Source: Dehalococcoidia bacterium (GTDB lineage Bacteria; Chloroflexota; Dehalococcoidia; JACVQG01; JAHKAY01). Taken from it: a stretch of DNA of 5,179 nucleotides. A model generated the notes under the pieces. It had not been told where the DNA came from. It worked only from the letters and a program-made list of their open reading frames with translations, and ran no database searches. Numbering within the stretch: the stretch's first letter is position 1; each line of letters starts with the position of its first letter. The translations under genes and the position numbers were made by a program. Location: NCBI GenBank assembly GCA_030740315.1, contig JASLXN010000116.1, positions 1 to 5,179 on the forward strand, read 5' to 3'. Positions 1-4,087 of the stretch are shown piece by piece.

Positions 1-38
1 TCCTCCAAGAGGGAGCTGTGGGCCGGGCACGCCGTCAC
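1..38 (-). CDS. Possible 5' end of a downstream gene, cut by the window edge
   Basis: On the minus strand, a strong Shine-Dalgarno sequence CCGGAGG (47-53) lies 59 bases or less beyond the stop of the CoA enzyme gene. Eight bases after its GGAGG core is a GTG (36-38) that opens a frame reading MTACPAHSSLLE to the window edge. A second frame is also open: a GTG at 28-30 (16 bases from the SD), or a TTG at 43-45 (too close to it). That frame ends in PGPQLPLGG, which resembles the short leader of CaiB/BaiF proteins just before their usual G-[IV]-x-V-L-D-L strand. So SD spacing favours the first frame and resemblance to the neighbouring family favours the second. The product cannot be named from about twelve codons. 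If real, the gene is probably co-transcribed with the CoA enzyme gene. Confidence 0.35.
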   Translation of the reverse strand, partial: MTACPAHSSLLE

Positions 39-97
39 TACTCAAACCTCCGGTGATAAGGAAGCTGCCCGTTACTTCCGGACGAGTGGTCAGGGTT

Positions 98-1276
98 TTA
101 CGCTACAGCACCCTTATCCCTTAGTGAAGCTATCTCCTGCTCACTGAAGCCGAGGCCAGACAGGATTTCGCCTGTGTGCTCACCCAACGGCACACCAACG
201 CTGCGGATGCTGCCCGGTGTTTCTGAGAGCTTGATGGGTATACCCACCTGTTTCACCTTCCCCAGCCTGGGGTGGTCAACCTCCACCATCATCTGGCGGT
301 GGAGCACCTGCGGGTCCTTAAAGGTTTCATCTATATTGAGCACGGGGCCAGTACAGGCTTCTTTGTCCCGCAGGTAGTCCGCCCACTCGTCCCGGGTGCG
401 GGTAAGGAATATGGAGGAAAGCTCGGAGATAACCCACTGCCGCTCTTCAAGGGTCTCCGGATTGTGTAGAGGGATTAGGTCTTCCCGGCCCAGTGCCCGG
501 CACAAGTTGGCCCAAAGGTGAGGCTCGGCACAACCCAGTGAGAAGTACTCCCCGTCCTTGCACAAGTAAACATTCCCCCAGGCGACGGCCCCCGTGGTAT
601 GGGTTTCCCCCCGTTTGGGCACACGCCCGCTGGTGAAGTAAAAGGAGGCATCATAGGATAGCAACGATATTACCGTATCTATATATGAGATATCCACTAT
701 CTGGCCCTGGCCCGTCCGTTCCCGCGCCTGGATGGCAAGGAGGACGCCAATAGCGCCGTGAAGACCGGCCCCGGCCATATCGGCCAGCAGGTTGCTGGGT
801 AAGTATGGAGGGCCGTCCTTGGCCCCCACCAGACTCAGGGCGCCGGCGATGGCGATATAGTTCATGTCATGGGCAGGGACACTGGCATACGGGCCATCGG
901 GTCCGTAGCCGGTCTCAGAACAGTATATAAGTCGGGGATTGAGCTTCCTCAGCGTCTCATAGTCCACTCCCAGCTTCTTCATGACACCGGGGCGGAACCC
1001 CTCTATAACCACATCGGCCCGCTTCACCAGCCGGTAAAACGCCTCCCGGCCCGCCTCGTCCCTCAGGTTGATTACTATACTCTTCTTGTTGCGGTCTGGT
1101 GCGAAGTGAGCAGCAAACTCCTCGCTGTGGGTATCTATATATGGTATGGGAAACTCAGTGCCAGGCGGGTCAACCTTGATAACATCGGCACCGAAATCCC
1201 CTAAAAACATAGCGGAATAGGCCCCCGGATAGCGGCGGGCCAAGTCCAATACAAGTATGCCTTCCAGAGCATTCAT
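98..1276 (-). CDS. CaiB/BaiF (family III) CoA transferase-type protein, alpha-methylacyl-CoA racemase-like
   Basis: A cytoplasmic acyl-CoA enzyme of 392 residues, close to the usual size of the family. It opens with the family signature LEGILVLDLARRYPGAY (4-20) and FGADVIKVDPPG (28-39). The CoA-binding region follows with NKKSIVINLRDEAGREAF (63-80) and the IEGFRPGVMKKLG segment (91-103). The central block GYGPDGPY...AHDMNYIAIAG (123-145) and LLADMAGAG (163-171) carries His136 and Asp166, and GCAEPHLW (248-255) carries Glu251. By recalled alignment these match His126, Asp156 and Glu241 of Mycobacterium tuberculosis alpha-methylacyl-CoA racemase, with identical spacing; the position of Arg91 is Lys101 here. 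Family III enzymes either move CoA between acids or epimerise 2-methylacyl-CoAs, and the substrate cannot be read from sequence. The start is ATG at 1276, because AAAGGGGA sits seven bases upstream and the family begins here. The frame stays open to 1402, but that extension does not resemble the family. The gene ends in TAA. Confidence 0.93.
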   Translation of the reverse strand: MNALEGILVLDLARRYPGAYSAMFLGDFGADVIKVDPPGTEFPIPYIDTHSEEFAAHFAPDRNKKSIVINLRDEAGREAFYRLVKRADVVIEGFRPGVMKKLGVDYETLRKLNPRLIYCSETGYGPDGPYASVPAHDMNYIAIAGALSLVGAKDGPPYLPSNLLADMAGAGLHGAIGVLLAIQARERTGQGQIVDISYIDTVISLLSYDASFYFTSGRVPKRGETHTTGAVAWGNVYLCKDGEYFSLGCAEPHLWANLCRALGREDLIPLHNPETLEERQWVISELSSIFLTRTRDEWADYLRDKEACTGPVLNIDETFKDPQVLHRQMMVEVDHPRLGKVKQVGIPIKLSETPGSIRSVGVPLGEHTGEILSGLGFSEQEIASLRDKGAVA

Positions 1277-1283
1277 CGTGCGG

Positions 1284-1291
1284 TCCCCTTT
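1284..1291 (-). promoter_or_regulatory. Ribosome binding site of the CoA enzyme gene
   Basis: The minus strand reads AAAGGGGA seven bases before the ATG at 1276. This decides the start codon: the alternative ATG at 1402 would add 42 residues that do not resemble the family N terminus. Confidence 0.7.
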
Positions 1292-1298
1292 CGCAGGT

Positions 1299-1304
1299 AA
1301 TATA
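1299..1304 (-). promoter_or_regulatory. Candidate -10 element (TATATT) for the CoA enzyme gene
   Basis: The minus strand reads TATATT. Transcription starting about seven bases downstream (near 1292) would give a very short leader that begins at the ribosome binding site. No TTGACA-like -35 is visible at 16-18 bases, where the sequence is GC-rich, so this rests on one hexamer plus sensible spacing to the start codon. Confidence 0.25.
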
Positions 1305-1491
1305 TCCGTGCCCCTCACCACAGCCTGCACACACTCTACCATCCAGGGCCGTAGCGGTAAAGCTAATCGCCACCCTACAACCCCCTGACCGGGTATCCAC
1401 AAATGCCAAGCCCTTTAGCAGACTCCTGAAAACAGGGTGTTCCTGACATTATGCCTGCTGCATTACCTGTGCATAACGACACTCTATTGGT

Positions 1492-1497
1492 TATATT
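1492..1497 (+). promoter_or_regulatory. Candidate -10 element (TATATT) for the molybdoenzyme gene, implying a leaderless mRNA
   Basis: TATATT ends six bases before the ATG at 1504, so a normal start point would fall at or next to the A of the ATG. No purine-rich Shine-Dalgarno sequence lies in the 25 bases upstream, which read CTCTATTGGTTATATTTG and then TTAC. The stretch is distinctly more AT-rich than its surroundings. No convincing -35 hexamer was found. The match is inference from composition and spacing. Confidence 0.3.
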
Positions 1498-1503
1498 TGT
1501 TAC

Positions 1504-3039
1504 ATGAATCATTGGGCCAGAAACAGTAAGCTACGGGGCTTCATAGCCGGGTCGCTCGCCAACGCAGCGGCGGGACTGCTCTCCGTAGCCCTGGGCCTAC
1601 TGCTGGGAGTGCCTTCGCCGCCGCAGCTCATCCAGGAGATGGTCACATCCCTGATGCCTGCGGCGATCGCCGCAGGCATCATCGGCACCTTCCAGGAGGC
1701 CACTAGGCCCCTTATCCTCTCCATGATAGCCGCGGGGTGGATAGGGAGTGGAGGGCTGGTAGGAACGGCCGCCAGCCGCCTGCACCGCCCCACCCATGGA
1801 ATGATGTTCCCTTTGGCTATGGGACTGGCGCTCTGGCTGTCAGCGGTGATGGTGCTGCTGCCCATCCTGAGCCAGGGCTTTTTCGGAGTCTCTACCCCCG
1901 CCGGCGCCGCCAAGCATTCCCTACTCTGGCTACTGGTTGCAGCCTCATATGTAATATTGTTGGAGGCGTTCACCACCTCCAGGCTAACTTTGCCCGTCCC
2001 CGTTTTGCATGATGCCCAGGTGGCCGCCGCCGACCGGGGGCGGCGTCGCTTGGTCCTGCGTCTGGCAATGGGCGCAGCGGGAGTTGCCGTGGCCGCGTCG
2101 CTGGGAAGGTGGATGTGGACACTGGCCAGCCTGCCCAGTGCCAGGTCCGGGGAGATGACGCCGGAGGTTACCCCTACCGGGAACTTCTACGCTGTCTCCA
2201 AGAATTTCCTTGACCCGGATGTAAACGAGGCCCAGTGGAACCTGGAGATTGTAGGCCTGGTGGAACGGCCCCTGATTCTCAGCTATCGAGAGCTGCTGGA
2301 GTTGCCCAGCACAGAGCAGCACCTCACCCTGATGTGCATCAGCAACGAGGTGGGCGGCGACCTAGTGGGCACCGCCCTGTGGAAAGGGGTGCGCCTGGCC
2401 GACCTCTTGGCCAGGGCCGATGTCAGACCCAGCACTACCAAGGTGGTACTTACCGGAGATGATGACTACTCCGACAGCTTCCCCTTAGAGAAGGCCCAGG
2501 AGCCGAACACGCTGCTGGCCTACCACATGAACGGCGCACCACTCTCCTCCACCCACGGCTTCCCTCTACGCGCCCTGGTGCCAAACATCTATGGTATGAA
2601 GAATGTTAAGTGGCTCAAGCGTATTGAGGCGGTGGACTACGATTTCAAGGGCTACTGGCAGCAGCGGGGTTGGAGTGATGAGGCGATAATCCAGACCACC
2701 TCTCGCATGGACCTGCCCCACCCCGGTGAACAGTCCCAGAAGGAGGCGTCAATCATGGGCGGGATAGCATTTGCCGGTAGCCGAGGCATTACACGGGTAG
2801 AGGTGAGCACTGACTATGGGGAAACATGGTTGCCCGCCGAGGTAAAGGATGCGCTGTCCACCAATACCTGGGTGCTGTGGCTCCGTAAGTGGGAACCCAC
2901 CCCCGGCCGCCACGACTTACTGGTGCGGGCCGCCGACGGTAACGGAGAGCTACAGATCGAAGAGAGGCGCCGCACAGCCCCGGGCGGCGCTGCCGGCTAC
3001 GACCTTGTGCCGGTCCGCATCGTGCCGCACTCAAGCTGA
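1504..3039 (+). CDS. Membrane-anchored molybdopterin-dependent oxidoreductase of the sulfite oxidase fold
   Basis: This 511-residue protein joins an N-terminal membrane domain to an extracytoplasmic sulfite-oxidase-type molybdenum domain. Hydrophobic segments lie near residues 12-36, 70-90, 101-122 and 139-156. A basic loop with GRRRLVL (179-185) follows, then a final helix at about 183-206. The cofactor domain spans about 225-385: FYAVSKNFLDPDV (228-240), the molybdenum-ligand region LTLMCISNEVGGDLVG (274-289) with Cys278, and HGFPLRALVPNIYGMKNVKW (351-370), which binds the pterin. The C-terminal dimerisation-type domain (about 412-507) contains GIAFAGSRGITRVEVSTDYG. The family oxidises or reduces small oxyanions or sulfoxides, and the physiological substrate is not readable from sequence. 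No haem b5 domain or CxxCH motif is present, so the electron partner must be another protein. The start is the first ATG, lacks an SD, and places a basic N terminus before the first helix. The gene is divergent from the CoA enzyme gene and stands alone on its strand. Confidence 0.93.
   Translation: MNHWARNSKLRGFIAGSLANAAAGLLSVALGLLLGVPSPPQLIQEMVTSLMPAAIAAGIIGTFQEATRPLILSMIAAGWIGSGGLVGTAASRLHRPTHGMMFPLAMGLALWLSAVMVLLPILSQGFFGVSTPAGAAKHSLLWLLVAASYVILLEAFTTSRLTLPVPVLHDAQVAAADRGRRRLVLRLAMGAAGVAVAASLGRWMWTLASLPSARSGEMTPEVTPTGNFYAVSKNFLDPDVNEAQWNLEIVGLVERPLILSYRELLELPSTEQHLTLMCISNEVGGDLVGTALWKGVRLADLLARADVRPSTTKVVLTGDDDYSDSFPLEKAQEPNTLLAYHMNGAPLSSTHGFPLRALVPNIYGMKNVKWLKRIEAVDYDFKGYWQQRGWSDEAIIQTTSRMDLPHPGEQSQKEASIMGGIAFAGSRGITRVEVSTDYGETWLPAEVKDALSTNTWVLWLRKWEPTPGRHDLLVRAADGNGELQIEERRRTAPGGAAGYDLVPVRIVPHSS
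1652..1681 (+). repeat. Perfect 30-bp palindrome inside the molybdoenzyme gene
   Basis: The left arm is TGATGCCTGCGGCGA (1652-1666), and the right arm (1667-1681) is its exact reverse complement with no spacer. The centre is GGCGATCGCC, which contains the octamer GCGATCGC. It codes for part of residues 50-60 (LMPAAIAAGII), and the opposite strand read in the matching frame gives nearly the same peptide. In RNA it would form a very stable stem with a GAUC loop about 150 bases into the message. Confidence 0.9.
2025..2045 (+). repeat. GC-rich inverted repeat before the twin-arginine codons
   Basis: CGCCGCC (2025-2031) and GGCGGCG (2039-2045) are exact reverse complements separated by seven bases. 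They cover codons about 174-181 of the molybdoenzyme, immediately before and into the Arg-Arg codons. This could be plain GC-rich codon bias (Ala-Ala-Asp-Arg-Gly-Arg) or an mRNA hairpin that slows translation there. Confidence 0.5.
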
Positions 3040-3069
3040 CTGCTGCATCGCCGCATATTTGACGATAAT

Positions 3070-3098
3070 GAGATTCTTAGCTGTTCTCAAAATGACAT
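3070..3098 (+). repeat. Possible degenerate copy of a dispersed repeat (GAGATTCTT...CTCAAAATGACAT)
   Basis: The stretch starts GAGATTCTT and ends CTCAAAATGACAT with a short AT/GC-mixed middle. It resembles, from memory, a family of dispersed intergenic repeats of the form GAGATTCTTCGC...GCTCAGAATGACA that is scattered through many environmental bacterial genomes. Only one copy is in the window, and the inner palindromic part seems decayed, so repeat status is inferred from recall. Confidence 0.3.
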
Positions 3099-3111
3099 CA
3101 GCATGTTGTCA
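3089..3111 (-). terminator. Weak candidate terminator for the hisS-rph operon
   Basis: On the minus strand TGACAACA and TGATGTCA form an 8-pair stem with one mismatch around a TGC loop, followed directly by TTTT. The stem is AT-rich, the T-run is short, and it lies about 225 bases beyond the rph stop. It is therefore a poor fit to a standard intrinsic terminator, but it is the only hairpin plus T-run on that strand. Confidence 0.2.
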
Positions 3112-3123
3112 CCTTGTCCGAAA

Positions 3124-3143
3124 GACTCCGGAGTCCTCCGGAG
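3124..3143. repeat. Tandem CTCCGGAG palindromes with 10-bp period
   Basis: CTCCGGAG occurs at 3126-3133 and again at 3136-3143, each self-complementary. The first extends to the perfect 12-bp palindrome GACTCCGGAGTC (3124-3135). A partial third unit, CGGAG, follows at 3146-3150. Units spaced one helical turn apart could be protein binding sites, but no promoter is attached to them. Confidence 0.5.
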
Positions 3144-3200
3144 AGCGGAGTGAATGGTATCTGGTATGCAGATTATAACCCTGGTTTCCGAAACGATGTT

Positions 3201-3225
3201 GTAGGGGCAGGGCTTGCCCTGCCCT
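3201..3225 (+). repeat. REP-like palindromic element with a 9-bp perfect stem
   Basis: GGGCAGGGC (3205-3213) and GCCCTGCCC (3216-3224) pair perfectly around TT, preceded by GTAG. The GTAGGGGC-stem-loop-stem pattern matches, from memory, a class of dispersed palindromic repeats seen in Chloroflexota and other environmental genomes. No T-run follows on either strand, so it is not a standard terminator. Lying between two convergent genes, it could still protect the 3' ends of one or both messages. Confidence 0.55.
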
Positions 3226-3335
3226 CAGCGGGGGGCTGGGGGGCGAAGATCCCCATATAATCTACCTGGTTGTGTGGGCGAGACTAATGATAGCCGTCGG
3301 GCAACAGAGGGGCAGGGCGGAAAGCATAGCGCCTG

Positions 3336-4049
3336 TCACTTCAGTCCCTCAATAGCCGACCGCTGGACTTGAAGAAGTTCGCCTATACCTCTCCCCGCCA
3401 AGGAAAGTAGAGAGTCCAGGGTGGCCCTGGGGAAGGGGCGGCCCTCAGCGGTGCCCTGCACCTCCACCATGTCCCCCTGGTTGGTCATTACGATGTTGAA
3501 GTCCACATCGGCTCGGGAGTCCTCGTCGTAGCACAGGTCCAGCATCGGCTCCCCCGCCACCACCCCCACGCTCACCGCCGCCACTGACCCGCGAAGCGGG
3601 GAGCCTTTGAGGAATCCCGTGCGCAACATACCCTGTACTGCCTGATAGAGGGCCACATAAGCGCCGGTGATGGAGGCACAGCGGGTACCTCCGTCGGCCT
3701 GGATAACATCGCAGTCCACTACCAAGGTCATCTCACCCAGCACCTTCATATCCACCACTGACCTCAGGGAGCGCCCGATGAGCCGTTGTATCTCTTGTGA
3801 CCGGGGTGACACTCCCCGGTTGTTGCGGGTGTGGGTGGCGCGGGGCAGCATACTGTATTCAGCCGTGACCCATCCATTTCCGCTGCCCCTGCTAATAAAG
3901 GATGGAATCCTCTCCTGCACGGATACCGTACATACCACACGGGTAAGGCCCATCTCAATGAGCACCGAGCCTTCGGCGAAGGAGAGGAAACCGGGCGTAA
4001 CTTTCACCGGGCGCAACTCATCGCCATGACGGCCGTCTATACGGGGCAT
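3336..4049 (-). CDS. rph: Ribonuclease PH (tRNA 3'-end phosphorolytic exonuclease)
   Basis: This 237-residue protein is full length for bacterial RNase PH, the cytoplasmic hexameric enzyme that trims nucleotides after the CCA end of tRNA precursors using phosphate. It starts RIDGRHGDELRPVKVTPGFL (3-22) and has CTVSVQERIPSF (40-51) and GWVTAEYSMLPRATHTRNNR (59-78). The SQEIQRLIGRSLRSVVD segment (84-100) holds the arginines near the phosphate and RNA site. DCDVIQADGGTRCASITGAYVAL (112-134) includes Thr122-Arg123 of the phosphate-binding site. LDLCYDEDSRADVDFNIVMT (170-189) carries the conserved acidic residues of the metal site. The C-terminal helix GELLQVQRSAI is intact. The ATG at 4049 has the strong SD AAGGAG four bases upstream. 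The gene lies 38 bases after hisS on the same strand, so it is the second gene of an operon, and it ends in TGA. Confidence 0.97.
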   Translation of the reverse strand: MPRIDGRHGDELRPVKVTPGFLSFAEGSVLIEMGLTRVVCTVSVQERIPSFISRGSGNGWVTAEYSMLPRATHTRNNRGVSPRSQEIQRLIGRSLRSVVDMKVLGEMTLVVDCDVIQADGGTRCASITGAYVALYQAVQGMLRTGFLKGSPLRGSVAAVSVGVVAGEPMLDLCYDEDSRADVDFNIVMTNQGDMVEVQGTAEGRPFPRATLDSLLSLAGRGIGELLQVQRSAIEGLK

Positions 4050-4053
4050 CTGT

Positions 4054-4059
4054 CTCCTT
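4054..4059 (-). promoter_or_regulatory. Ribosome binding site of rph
   Basis: The minus strand reads AAGGAG four bases before the ATG at 4049, a slightly short spacing. It lies in the 38-base gap after the hisS stop, so rph has its own translation start within the shared message. No promoter is visible in that gap. Confidence 0.7.
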
Positions 4060-4087
4060 TCCGAGCAAGGAAAGACATCATCGCAAG

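Larger units (their letters stand above)
3040..3335. other. Convergent intergenic region with palindromes and possible repeat remnants, no gene
   Basis: The region lies between the stop of the molybdoenzyme gene and the stop of rph. I see no open frame with a ribosome binding site on either strand. From left to right it holds a degenerate dispersed-repeat-like stretch (3070-3098) that overlaps an imperfect inverted repeat (3093-3111). It then has two CTCCGGAG palindromes (3126-3143), a strong hairpin (3205-3224) and two runs of six G (3230-3235 and 3238-3243). A TATAAT hexamer occurs at 3256-3261. No hairpin is followed by a good T-run on the plus strand, so the molybdoenzyme message has no obvious intrinsic terminator. 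Confidence 0.7.

Noticed and set aside
675..1143. 13-base direct repeat GTATCTATATATG at 675-687 and 1131-1143
   Set aside because: Both copies encode Tyr-Ile-Asp-Thr with the same codons inside the CoA enzyme gene. This is coincidence of codon choice.
1277..1402. In-frame 42-residue N-terminal extension of the CoA enzyme (ATG at 1402)
   Set aside because: It does not resemble the family, whose N terminus begins at LEGI-x-VLDL, and the ATG at 1276 has a well-spaced SD. The stretch is more likely promoter region.
1509..1976. 155-codon open frame on the minus strand inside the molybdoenzyme gene
   Set aside because: It is a shadow of a strongly supported coding gene. Its MPAAIAAGI peptide repeats the sense protein only because of the 30-bp palindrome.
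3172..3177. TATAAT on the minus strand as a promoter
   Set aside because: There is no -35 at proper spacing and no minus-strand gene between it and the molybdoenzyme stop.
3230..3243. G-quadruplex from the two G6 runs
   Set aside because: Only two runs are adjacent, separated by CT. The other nearby G-tracts are locked in the stronger 3205-3224 hairpin, so a stable quadruplex is not well supported.
3256..3261. TATAAT as a promoter -10
   Set aside because: No -35-like hexamer lies upstream (the region is G-rich) and there is no plus-strand gene downstream, only the antisense of rph.
3588..3600. CCCGC-GAA-GCGGG hairpin inside rph
   Set aside because: It is a short 5-bp stem within conserved coding sequence and is expected in GC-rich DNA.
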